Shown here piece by piece: positions 53,519 through 61,889 of a stretch of DNA of 64,000 nt; position 1 is the first letter of the stretch, and every line of letters begins with the position of its first letter. The notes under the pieces are model-generated. The model was not told the origin of the DNA and did no database searches. It was given only the letters and a program-made list of their open reading frames with translations. Origin of the DNA: Palsa-504 sp963739615 (GTDB lineage: Bacteria; Actinomycetota; Actinomycetes; Streptosporangiales; Streptosporangiaceae); contig CAVUBD010000015.1 of assembly GCA_963739615.1 (NCBI GenBank), forward strand, positions 1 through 64,000, written 5' to 3'. Both the position numbers and the translations under genes were made by a program.

Positions 53519-56500
53519 TGCGGACCCGGCCGGCGGGGCCCGGTGCCCAGATCACCACGAGCGACGCCACCAGCCCCGCCTGGGCGGCCAGCGCGCCCGC
53601 GCTGCCCAGGTTCAGGTCGTAGTTGAGCCCGAACCAGGGCGTGCTGACCGGCACGGTGTCGAGGTCGATGTCGACCGGCAGCAGGCCGGAGTCGCCGGGC
53701 GTCTTGTTCGAGTCTGAGGTGAGCACCCCCTTCACGGTGAGGGGGAAATGCGTGGCCAGGCCGGTCGCCCGCGTGGTGCTCGACCCGGCGTCGAACGCCA
53801 TCTGACTGGGGTCGAACCGGAAGGCGCGCCCCGTCGGGCCCGCTATGGGGAAGCTCATCCACAGCTTCATGCCGGAGTAGACCAGGCTGTCGTAGGAGAA
53901 CAGGTCGAAAGGCGCCGCGCCCCCCTGCGCGGCACTGCCGACGGAAAGCTCCTGGAACGCCAGCGTCCCCCAGAACGAGAACACGGTCTGCACGGTCGTG
54001 CCCAGGCTGGGGCCGACGAGCGTGGCGAACTCCGCCTTGGTCACCCGCACCGAGGACAGCACCGCGTCGCCCGCCGCGAACGTGGCGGGCGTCGTCTCGC
54101 TGAACACGTAGCTGCCGGTGTCGCCGTGCTTCTGGTAGAGCCCGTCGAGTTCCAGGACGTTACCGCCACCTGGCTGCCGGGTCACCGCGGCGCCGAACAG
54201 CTGCCCGACCGCCAGCGCGATCTGGCTCGTGAACGAGGCTATCGCCGAGTTCGCGAACCGGACCTTGAGCGTGCGCACCGCGAAGTCGTAGCCGCTCGCG
54301 GCCAGCGGCCGGTCGTCGGCGTAGCTGATCAGGCCGAACAGCGAGCTGTCCTGCTGGCTCAAGTCGGCCGCGAGCGGCGTCTGGTTGATCCCGACATGGT
54401 GCGCCTGGAACAGGTTGGGGTCGATGCCGGCCGCCAGCCCGGCGAGCTCGGGCGGGAAGCCGTCAATCGGTACGTAGGCGCTGAGGAACAAGATGCCGTT
54501 CCACGCCGGGTCGGTGAGCATCGCGACGAACGCGGCGAGATCCTCGTCGCCGGAGGCGTACGCGTCGTTGGCGATCTGGGTGAGCCGCTGCTGCGTGGCG
54601 GCCACGTCGACGTTGAACTGGGGGCCGAGGACCCAGGTGTTCGTGTCGGCGATGAGCTCGACGAGCGGCTTGCGGTAGTTCTTGACCAGCATCACCGTGC
54701 CGTGCCTGCGCCACTGCTGCGGGTCGAGCACGAACTGGTAGCCGGCGATCACCAGCTCGTTGTGGGCGCCGACGTACTGGCTGAAGGCCGCCGGGTTGGA
54801 CACCACGAGGAACTGCTGGTTAGTCAGCAGCGCCGAACGCAACGGGTCCACCACGTCCTGCAGTGCGAGCAGGCTGCGGGTCGGCGGCTGGCCGGGAAGC
54901 TGCTGCACCGACTGGGCCAGCTTCAGGCAGGTCCAGGACGACTTGTCCGCGGAGAACGTGGCGATCAGCCCCTGCGGCGTGCCTGCGGTGAGCGCCGCGG
55001 GGTCCAGGCACGGATCCGGCGCGGCTCCGGCCACTGCCGCGGCGGCGCGGAACCGCGGCGCGGCCGCCGTCGGCGCGGCCGCCGCGTTCAGGTCGAAGAT
55101 CACCTGCCGCCGCTGCTGGCTCAGCACCTGCACCTCGAGCCGCTCATAGCCGGCCAGGTCATCCGACACGCCCGCGAGCGGCGCGAGCGGATAGGGCGTC
55201 ACCGCCGCCGGGTCACCCCACGGCGGCAGCGTCGCGGCCTGCAGCTCGAAGAACGGCAGCAGCTCCGCGCCGGCCGCCGCGGTGCCGTGCCCGAACAGCG
55301 CCGCGCCCTCCGGCTGCGCGAAGTAACGCGGGCTCTGCTGCCCGGTCACCGAGGCCCAGGACGTCGAGACCGGGCCGGTCAGCCGCGGGCCCTGCGACGC
55401 GACGCTTGTCGTGCTGCGCGGGTCGAAGCCAGGGGCGTAGGCCGGCTGCCCGGCGGTGAACACCAGCGTGGTGGCCGGCCCCAAGGTGATGTACTCCGCC
55501 CCGCCGACCCCGCAGAGCAGCGCGGGCGTCTGCCATTCCGGCGGCGGCTGCACCATGAACGTCCCGTGCGGCACCAGGTAGAGCGGGTCGGCGGCGGCCG
55601 GCTGGAGGCCGGCCGGACGGACGGCGAACTGCAGCCGCGCGGACAGCGGCGCGAGGTCGAGGGGGGACCCGAGAATGGTCCGGTAGAACGAGCGCAGCGG
55701 CGCCGGGTTGCTGAACGTCAGGCAGGTCCGGACGGCGTCCAGCGGCGCGACCGGGTCGAACTGCGCGGCAAGCTCGATGGCGGTCGCCGCGTCCTGGCCG
55801 GCCGCCGCCGCGGTGGTGTCGAAGACGGGATGGCGGCGCGAGGTGATCAGGCCGCTGCCCGCCAGGTCCGGGTCGTCGAAGAAGAACCGGCAGCCCACGT
55901 CCAGGGCATCGACGGAGCCGTCGGCACAGGCGCCGACCGGCAGCCGGACCGCGAACGTCAGGCAGCCGGCCGCAGGCCCGGTCAGCGGGATCGTGACCGG
56001 GCCCTCGATGACCGGCAGTTCGGTCGCGCCGCTGGCCGCGGTGAGCCGGATGTCGCCGGGGCGGGCCTGGGCGATGCTGAACTCAGGCCCGGTGCTGCCG
56101 GCGGTGAGCTCCAGGCCCCCGTTCATCAGGACGCCGTAGTCGCGGAAAGAGAAGACGGTCAGCGTGGCCAGCCGCCCGCGCGCCACCAGCGGGATCCCGG
56201 CCAGCTGCCAGTCGTTGACCTGGGCGTTCGGGTCGGTGATCCAGAGCAGCCGGATCCCGGTCCACGGCCGCGACGACACCACGGCGCGCACGCCGGCCGC
56301 CAGGGCGAGGCCGCTGGCCGCCGCCGCGCCGGCGAACACGTAGACCCCTGCATCCATGGCCCAGCTCTCGGGGAGCGTGAGGGCCGTCGGCAGCGGTGCC
56401 CCGGCGGGCGGCAGGAACGCCAGCCGCGGGTTCGGCGGGCCGCCCGGGGTCGCCTGGGCGTAGTAGATCGACGTCGCCGGGTTCAGCGCGAACCGGAAGG

Positions 56501-56531
56501 CAGCCGGATCCGGTCCCGTCACGACTCCCAC
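53466..56531 (-). CDS. Large beta-rich protein of the LysM-array operon (1021 residues in this frame)
   Basis: No signal peptide and no transmembrane helices apart from a short hydrophobic VYVFAGAAAASGLALAAG (near 65-85). Visible segments include WTGIRLLWITDPNAQVNDWQ, RRQVIFDLNAAAAPTAAAPR, DSSLFGLISYADDRPLAASG and the C-terminal VSTPWFGLNYDLNLGSAG. There are few Cys and no catalytic signature that I know. It starts GTG inside the end of the 409-residue gene (13-nt overlap). The C-terminal about 95 residues lie in another frame (53234-53518). Length and beta content suggest a structural or surface role. Confidence 0.8.
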   Translation of the reverse strand: MGVVTGPDPAAFRFALNPATSIYYAQATPGGPPNPRLAFLPPAGAPLPTALTLPESWAMDAGVYVFAGAAAASGLALAAGVRAVVSSRPWTGIRLLWITDPNAQVNDWQLAGIPLVARGRLATLTVFSFRDYGVLMNGGLELTAGSTGPEFSIAQARPGDIRLTAASGATELPVIEGPVTIPLTGPAAGCLTFAVRLPVGACADGSVDALDVGCRFFFDDPDLAGSGLITSRRHPVFDTTAAAAGQDAATAIELAAQFDPVAPLDAVRTCLTFSNPAPLRSFYRTILGSPLDLAPLSARLQFAVRPAGLQPAAADPLYLVPHGTFMVQPPPEWQTPALLCGVGGAEYITLGPATTLVFTAGQPAYAPGFDPRSTTSVASQGPRLTGPVSTSWASVTGQQSPRYFAQPEGAALFGHGTAAAGAELLPFFELQAATLPPWGDPAAVTPYPLAPLAGVSDDLAGYERLEVQVLSQQRRQVIFDLNAAAAPTAAAPRFRAAAAVAGAAPDPCLDPAALTAGTPQGLIATFSADKSSWTCLKLAQSVQQLPGQPPTRSLLALQDVVDPLRSALLTNQQFLVVSNPAAFSQYVGAHNELVIAGYQFVLDPQQWRRHGTVMLVKNYRKPLVELIADTNTWVLGPQFNVDVAATQQRLTQIANDAYASGDEDLAAFVAMLTDPAWNGILFLSAYVPIDGFPPELAGLAAGIDPNLFQAHHVGINQTPLAADLSQQDSSLFGLISYADDRPLAASGYDFAVRTLKVRFANSAIASFTSQIALAVGQLFGAAVTRQPGGGNVLELDGLYQKHGDTGSYVFSETTPATFAAGDAVLSSVRVTKAEFATLVGPSLGTTVQTVFSFWGTLAFQELSVGSAAQGGAAPFDLFSYDSLVYSGMKLWMSFPIAGPTGRAFRFDPSQMAFDAGSSTTRATGLATHFPLTVKGVLTSDSNKTPGDSGLLPVDIDLDTVPVSTPWFGLNYDLNLGSAGALAAQAGLVASLVVIWAPGPAGRVRSAGLGRAEAARLHRGQE

Positions 56532-57748
56532 TCAGGGCTGGGCATCGACATCGCGTCGCCGGCCAGGACCGGGAAGTCGAGGGCGTCGGCGCCGGAGGAG
56601 TCGGGCCCGTCGCCGTCGGCCAGGGTCAGCTTCCGGTAATTGTCTGGCCCGTACAGCTCGGTAACGCCGAGCCCCGGCAGGTAACGCCGGTAGTTCAGGG
56701 CGGCCGAGGCATCGCGGTCCACGATGCGGGGCAACCGCGGCAGCACCCGGAACTGCTCAAGTAGCTGCCGGACGGTCGTTCCGACCGGGACGTGGCGCAG
56801 CTGCGTGCCGTTGACAAGCAACGGGATCTGCGCGCGGATCACGGTGCGGCCGCGGAAGTAGCCGACCAGATTCGCTCCGGCGTCGCCGGAGTTGTAGTAG
56901 CTGTTCGTGGCCGCCGTCAGCGTGGCCAGGTCCGCGGCGCCCAGCAGCGCCACGTTGGCGGCCGCGCCGACCGCACCGGCGCCGTCGGCACCGGGGAACG
57001 CGCGAGCCGGGTAGCAGACTCGCAGGTGGCGGACTCCCGCGGTGGCGCCAACCAGATCGATGACCCCGCCGGCGCCGCCCGCCGCCGGCGGCACAGGTGG
57101 CAGCCGGACCGCGGCGAAGAAAGCGTCGAGACCCAGCCGCGGCGCGCCCGACTGGCTGCCCAGGCTGACGACGTCGGTCGTGACGACCGCCCCGCCAACG
57201 AAACCGCTGAGCAAACCGGTGCCGGCGTTCGGCGGTACGAACTGCCGCTCCTCGAACTGCAGGGCTAGCCGCATCCCTGGCTGGGCGTCGAAGTAGCTGC
57301 GGGCCGGGTTGTCCTGGCTGAATACGCCGTGGCTGAGGTACAGGCTCTCGGCGTACGTGGCCGGGATTCGCGGCGCGAGCAGAGCCCGGAGCGCCTCGGC
57401 GGCACCCGGCTGCAGCGTGCTGCCTTCCAGCCCTTCCGCCTGCTGCAGGAACTCGTCGAACGCGGACAGCAGAGCGGACCGGTAGCCAGGGCCGGCGAAC
57501 GTCCAGACGCTGCCCTGCAGGACGGCATGGCAGGACGGCGGATCCCCCGGCCGCACCTGGACCTGCAGCATCCCGGCGTCGATGAGCGTGCCAGCGGCCG
57601 GAAGGGGATGGGGACCGAACAGCCGGTCGTCGAGGCCGAAGGTGATCGGCTCGCCGACGGTGAGCCTGCCGGGGTTGAAGACGATTAACCAGGGGTCCTT
57701 GGAAACCCTCAGAACGTTAAATCCCGGGGCATCGATCTCGCCCGGCAT
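56519..57748 (-). CDS. First gene of the LysM-array operon, unknown 409-residue protein
   Basis: Starts MPGEIDAPGFNVLRVSKDPW (ATG 57748, GGGGGAGG 5 nt upstream; an earlier GTG-type start is less likely). Segments: LTVGEPITFGLDDRLFGPHP, FDEFLQQAEGLEGSTLQPGA, ATYAESLYLSHGVFSQDNPA, RAQIPLLVNGTQLRHVPVGT with VRQLLEQFRVLPRLPR, and a C-terminal YLPGLGVTELYGPDNYRKLT. No signal peptide, no known motif. The last part (VGTTVRQLLEQ) resembles a ubiquitin-like or docking strand-helix unit. It probably leads the operon; 57781-57950 upstream would be the promoter region. Confidence 0.8.
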   Translation of the reverse strand: MPGEIDAPGFNVLRVSKDPWLIVFNPGRLTVGEPITFGLDDRLFGPHPLPAAGTLIDAGMLQVQVRPGDPPSCHAVLQGSVWTFAGPGYRSALLSAFDEFLQQAEGLEGSTLQPGAAEALRALLAPRIPATYAESLYLSHGVFSQDNPARSYFDAQPGMRLALQFEERQFVPPNAGTGLLSGFVGGAVVTTDVVSLGSQSGAPRLGLDAFFAAVRLPPVPPAAGGAGGVIDLVGATAGVRHLRVCYPARAFPGADGAGAVGAAANVALLGAADLATLTAATNSYYNSGDAGANLVGYFRGRTVIRAQIPLLVNGTQLRHVPVGTTVRQLLEQFRVLPRLPRIVDRDASAALNYRRYLPGLGVTELYGPDNYRKLTLADGDGPDSSGADALDFPVLAGDAMSMPSPEWES

Positions 57749-57950
57749 GCCGGCCTCCCCCGCTAGCAACAGGCTCCCACATTAGCCCCGCCTCTTGCGG
57801 CACACAAGACCAAGGCGATCGTGAGGCTCACAGGTGTGTGCCGTGGCTGTGCCGGGTGAGGTCGGTCATGTGGCGGGCAGGTGTGCTGGGGTGACCGGTC
57901 AGTCACTATCCATTTGTACAAGAACGAAGGTGCCCCACGTTCGCGGCCAC

Positions 57951-58385
57951 TCAGTCGAGACAGAACTCGTTGCCCTCGATGTCCTGCATCACGAGGCAGG
58001 ACTCGTTGCCGCCATCGGCAGGCAGTAGTCGCACGCGTACCGCGCCGAGCGCGACCAGTCGTGCGCATTCGGCCTCAAGTGCGGCCAGGCGCTCTTCACC
58101 CACGAGCCCGGTGCCGGCCCGCACGTCAAGATGCAGCCGGTTCTTAACGATCTTGCCTTCGGGAACGCGCTGGAAGAACAGTCGCGGGCCCGCACCTGAG
58201 GGATCAATGCAGGCGAACGCTGAACCCTGATGCTCAGGCGGCAGCGCGCGATCGAAATCGTCCCAGGTAGCAAACCCCTCCGGTGGCGGCGGTACGACGT
58301 ACCCCAGCACCTCGCACCAGAAACGAGCGACGCGCTCAGGTTCTGCGCAGTCGAAGGTGACTTGGATCTGCTTGACCGACGCCAT
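57951..58385 (-). CDS. VOC (glyoxalase/bleomycin-resistance) superfamily protein
   Basis: 144 residues with two beta-alpha-beta-beta-beta modules: QIQVTFDCAEPERVARFWCE and LGYVVPPPP at the start, then NRLHLDVRAGTG, LEAECARLVALGAVRVRLLP and SCLVMQDIEGNEFCLD at the end. This is the form of the many actinobacterial glyoxalase-like proteins (PhnB/COG0346); metal ligands are not fully conserved in view. Substrate unknown. ATG at 58385. About 200 bp upstream of the LysM operon and on the same strand; no reason to link them. Confidence 0.9.
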   Translation of the reverse strand: MASVKQIQVTFDCAEPERVARFWCEVLGYVVPPPPEGFATWDDFDRALPPEHQGSAFACIDPSGAGPRLFFQRVPEGKIVKNRLHLDVRAGTGLVGEERLAALEAECARLVALGAVRVRLLPADGGNESCLVMQDIEGNEFCLD

Positions 58386-58620
58386 CGGTCCACCATAGAG
58401 GCGGGGTCTTTCGTCGTCTGCTCAACAGGCAATGCCGGACGTCCTCCGAGGCCTGGGCCTCAGGGGATGCGGATGAGGTCAGGTACCGGTGGCCACGTAA
58501 GCGGCGAGGATGTAGTTCGGGTGGCAGTCCAGGTTCTGGCCAGCTGGGATAGAGCACCAGCACGTCGCTGGAGCTTCGCTGGCGAGGAATGCCGCCCGGG
58601 CGGCTCGCGTTGACGCGCTA
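58386..58620. other. Intergenic, possible protein tail
   Basis: A leftward frame ends GQNLDCHPNYILAAYVATGT at about 58482, which looks like a protein C-terminus, but nothing upstream supports a gene. Confidence 0.3.
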
Positions 58621-59643
58621 GTGAAGAAGATTGGCTTCCTGTCGTTCGGGCACTGGTCGTCGTCACCCGGCTCGCATACACAGTCGGCATCGGACGCGTT
58701 GCTGCAGTCGGTCGATCTGGCCGTCGCCGCCGAAGAGCTGGGCGCCGACGGCGCGTACTTCCGCGTGCACCACTTCGCGCGGCAGCTGGGATCTCCCTTC
58801 CCGCTGCTGGCGGCGATCGGCGCGCGCACCAGCCGGATCGAGATCGGCACGGCAGTCATCGACATGCGCTACGAGAACCCGCTCTACATGGCAGAGGACG
58901 CCGGCGCGGCCGACCTCATCTCCGGCGGCCGCCTCCAGCTGGGGATCAGCCGCGGCTCGCCGGAGCAGGTGATCGACGGCTGGCGATACTTCGGCTACCA
59001 GCCGCAAGAGGGTCAGACGGACGCCGACATGGCCCGCGGGCACGCCCAGGTGCTGCTCGAGGTGCTGCGCGGCGAGGGCTTCGCACAGCCCAGTCCCCGC
59101 CCGATGTTTCCGAACCCGCCTGGCCTGCTGCGCCTCGAGCCGCACTCAGAAGGGCTGCGTGACCGTATCTGGTGGGGTGCCGCGTCACAGCGGACCGCCA
59201 CGTGGGCCGCCGAACTGGGCATGAATCTGCAGAGTTCGACGCTGATCGATAACGAGTCAGACAAACCCTTTCACCAGCAGCAAGCTGAGCAGATCCAGGC
59301 ATTCCGCGACGCATGGCGCAACGCTGGCCACGAGCGGGAGCCGCGGGTTTCGGTCAGCCGGAGCATCTTCGCCCTCGTCGATGACCGGGACCGGGCCTAC
59401 TTCGGCCGCCAGAACCAGGACACCGACGAGATCGGGTTCATCGACGCGAAGACCCAGGCGATCTTCGGCCGCACCTACGCTGCCGAGCCAGATGTGCTGA
59501 TCCAGCAGCTCAAGGAGGACGAGGCGATCGCAGCCGCCGACACGCTGCTGCTCACCGTGCCCAACCAGCTCGGCGTCGACTACAACGCCCACGTCATCGA
59601 CAGCATCCTCACCCACGTAGCGCCTGCACTCGCCTGGCGATAA
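58621..59643 (+). CDS. LLM-class flavin- or F420-dependent oxidoreductase
   Basis: The 340-residue (beta/alpha)8 protein has the luciferase-like pattern: GFLSFGHWSSSPGSH, ADGAYFRVHHFARQLGSPFP, IEIGTAVIDMRYENPLYMAE with DAGAADLISGGRLQLGISRG, and a late HVIDSILTHVAPALAW. The HHF and GISRGSPE segments line the flavin phosphate pocket. FMN or F420 cannot be told apart here. GTG start at 58621. It stands alone; monooxygenation or reduction of an unknown substrate is likely. Confidence 0.92.
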   Translation: MKKIGFLSFGHWSSSPGSHTQSASDALLQSVDLAVAAEELGADGAYFRVHHFARQLGSPFPLLAAIGARTSRIEIGTAVIDMRYENPLYMAEDAGAADLISGGRLQLGISRGSPEQVIDGWRYFGYQPQEGQTDADMARGHAQVLLEVLRGEGFAQPSPRPMFPNPPGLLRLEPHSEGLRDRIWWGAASQRTATWAAELGMNLQSSTLIDNESDKPFHQQQAEQIQAFRDAWRNAGHEREPRVSVSRSIFALVDDRDRAYFGRQNQDTDEIGFIDAKTQAIFGRTYAAEPDVLIQQLKEDEAIAAADTLLLTVPNQLGVDYNAHVIDSILTHVAPALAWR

Positions 59644-59945
59644 GCCGGCTTGCGGTCAGCGAGATCAGCCCCGGCTGCGGCGAGGTCTCACGCCGTGCCC
59701 GCGTCTCGATCATGGAGCCTCACGATCACCTCCATATCAACCGGAAGAGCGTGTTTCCGCGGAGACGGCTTGTGAAATCCTGCACAAAGCGCTCACAGCG
59801 GCATGCATGAGAGCGCGTCCGACCCGACCGCACTTGGGCTGATCGCTTTTGCCGAAGAGGAGGGTCACGGCGCGCTCCGAGCCGCAAGGCGTTCCCCATG
59901 GCGGGCGCGGGCACCATAGTTGCCCATAGATTTTTCACTTCAAGA
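59644..59945. other. Intergenic, no supported gene
   Basis: A 70-residue leftward frame (59726-59938) lacks family content. The lower-GC stretch at 59920-59950 may carry the end of the GH26 gene's transcript. Confidence 0.45.
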
Positions 59946-61220
59946 TCACTCGGGTCCTTGTTTGAGCGCAGTTACCGCGTTGGGGTAGTCGGAAAGCTGG
60001 TAAGGCTTGTTCCCGGGCGGGGGTGGGCCGGAATAGGATTTGATGCTAGGCGGGTTCGGAATGACATCGACGCCCAGAACCAACTGGTAGCCCGCGTTTT
60101 CCCACGGAGCTAGAACAGGCTGGGCCGTGACGTCTGATATTGCCTCCTGGTCAACCAGGTAGACGGCCGCGTACTGCAAATGCCCGCCCAGTAGCTTCCC
60201 CATGCCGTTTACCTCGCCAGGGGTGTTATCTTGCGCCGCTGCGCCCTGGTTAGCTAGCAACGGGCCGCCAGGCCAGCCGGACGACGTAACATGCTCCCCT
60301 GCCCAGTAAAGGCCGATAGCGTTATGAGCCTGCAGCCATGCCGTCATGCGGGTAAGGAAATACGTGTCGTCTTGCCCGCCGAAGGTATGGAAATCCAGAC
60401 CCCACTCAGGGATGATAACGGGCTTGCCCGTAAGCTTGGAGAATCGGGCTATCCAGTCCAATCCGCCTGGTCTGGCAGTCAGGGTCTGCTGCCAATGAAG
60501 AGTCCAGTCGAGCGCGCCAGATGCGGTGTGAGGATACGTATTGTCAGGGCCGCCATACCAGTCGAAAATATCGGTTCCCACGTAGTCGACATAAGCGCTG
60601 CCGGGCCAGCACTCGGCTACCGTCGCCGCCCCAGGATAAATGGCCCACAAGAACTTGAAATGCTCACCGGGCACCGACCGCATGGTCGTCACGACTTGCC
60701 GCCAGGCAAGGATGAAAGCATCGGGTTCAGACGGCGGTGCGTGCTGCTCGCTCCACGCGTACCACGAGCCGTTCATCTCCCGACTGAGATTGATAATGGT
60801 GCTGGAGAGTCCATCCCGTACCAGCAATTCACCCAGCCGGTAAAACTGCCGATCATCAGCGCCCGCCGCTGCCGCGGCCAGAGCAGCACTGCTTGACTTG
60901 TAATAGTCGGAGGCGGCGTCATCTGGCCCGCCATCGTTCAAGAGCGCTGCCAGTCCCGAATCCACAATGCCAGACGCCGTGATGGCTGGCGGACTGGCCG
61001 GGGGAGCCTTCAGCAGATCCGCCCACGTAGCCGGACCGACAACACCGTCAGCAGTCAGCCCTTCGACCACCTGGAATTCCTCGACCGCTATTTTAACCGC
61101 CAAGCCGAAGTCACCATCAAGCGCGACGCGAGGCTGGACGTTCCAAGCGTTCAGCCGGGTCTGGAGCGTCTTAACCGCGCTGCCAGTTGAGCCGAGTCGC
61201 AACGTCGGGCTGGCTGACAT
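59946..61220 (-). CDS. Peptidoglycan-binding domain plus GH26-like glycoside hydrolase
   Basis: The 424-residue protein begins with a PG_1 domain (LRLGSTGSAVKTLQTRLNAW, GVVGPATWADLL, residues 7-70) and, after a Pro/Ala linker, a GH26-like (beta/alpha)8 domain. Motifs: INLSREMNGSWYAWSEQH (acid/base Glu near 145), YVDYVGTDIFDWYGG and KPVIIPEWGLDFH (nucleophile Glu near 272), as in beta-mannanases. The frame itself has no signal peptide, but one lies just upstream in another frame (61171-61332). GC is lower than in the neighbours. Likely exported and wall-bound, acting on beta-mannan-like polymers (substrate is inference). Confidence 0.85.
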   Translation of the reverse strand: MSASPTLRLGSTGSAVKTLQTRLNAWNVQPRVALDGDFGLAVKIAVEEFQVVEGLTADGVVGPATWADLLKAPPASPPAITASGIVDSGLAALLNDGGPDDAASDYYKSSSAALAAAAAGADDRQFYRLGELLVRDGLSSTIINLSREMNGSWYAWSEQHAPPSEPDAFILAWRQVVTTMRSVPGEHFKFLWAIYPGAATVAECWPGSAYVDYVGTDIFDWYGGPDNTYPHTASGALDWTLHWQQTLTARPGGLDWIARFSKLTGKPVIIPEWGLDFHTFGGQDDTYFLTRMTAWLQAHNAIGLYWAGEHVTSSGWPGGPLLANQGAAAQDNTPGEVNGMGKLLGGHLQYAAVYLVDQEAISDVTAQPVLAPWENAGYQLVLGVDVIPNPPSIKSYSGPPPPGNKPYQLSDYPNAVTALKQGPE

Positions 61221-61332
61221 TACCGGGCCTATCCATGCAGAACACGGTCAAGGCAATAATGCCGGCAAAAAGCGCAAGGCAGATAAGGGCCACCCGCCAC
61301 CTTATCCCCGGCATCTTCAGCCTGATCATCAT
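61171..61332 (-). other. Out-of-frame signal peptide/anchor for the GH26 gene
   Basis: A 53-codon frame starting MMIRLKMPGIRWRVALIC and continuing LAFFAGIIALTVFC is a classic signal sequence or anchor. It overlaps the GH26 start by about 50 bp in a different frame. One indel near 61220 would fuse it to the peptidoglycan-binding domain. I infer that the true gene starts at 61332 or 61329. Confidence 0.65.
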
Positions 61333-61479
61333 CAGTAACAAACTGCTGAAAAAATGCCCCGGCCCGCGTCAAGGCCCCGTCGAGCTGATAGCGTTCCCGT
61401 ATCCTGGTGACAGAAGGTATCCCGACGGCCCAGCCGGCCAGCAGGCCGACGCGCCGATCCAGTCACGAAGAATGCCGTC

Positions 61480-61760
61480 ACCCGCTCCCGGTCACCACGG
61501 CCCGGCAACCAGCAAAGCAAGTGACCGGACGGCTGAGCGCGGTCTTGCCTGTCCGCTGCGAACGCCGATGACGGGCATCCGGTAATCCCGGATTCTGCGT
61601 AGTATCCCACGTCAACCGTGAGCAGACCCGTCCGATTGCCCGCCATCTCGCAGCCAGTACGCACCACCTCAGGATAAGCGTGCAGGATGGAGGCATCCAG
61701 TTCGCCAGCAGGCACGTCCTCATGCTTACCGCCTACGATGCAAGGCTGGCGCGCCGCCGG
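61480..61760 (-). pseudogene. Creatininase-family hydrolase fragment
   Basis: The frame reads KHEDVPAGELDASILHAYPE, VVRTGCEMAG, LLTVDVGYYAESGITGCPSS, then in another frame TGKTALSRPVTCFAGCRAVV. This follows the C-terminal part of creatininase/MftE-like proteins, with AGELETSILL-type metal-binding Glu. The N-terminal half, with the other metal ligands, is missing and there is a frameshift near 61560. Leftward frames to 61332 are not authentic beyond that. Confidence 0.6.
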
Positions 61761-61889
61761 CCATCTCCCCGCCCGCACGGCCGGCCGACGGCGATGCCTT
61801 CGGCACGGTCACGGCCAGTATCCCCAGGGTCCGGCGCCTGGCCACCACGAGGTCTCATGTCGGGGGGACGACGCCCGGCGGCGCCCCGG

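Noticed and set aside
45108..56639. Very long plus-strand open frames (45108-47609, 48033-50402, 51000-52823, 53748-56639) opposite the giant operon
   Set aside because: Their sequences are rich in Arg/Gly/Pro/Gln with no family features and are mirror readings of G/C-biased third positions in the real leftward genes.
42009..57748. Polyketide or nonribosomal peptide synthase as explanation for the giant gene
   Set aside because: No KS (DTACS-like), AT, ACP (LGxDSL) or adenylation/condensation motifs are present.
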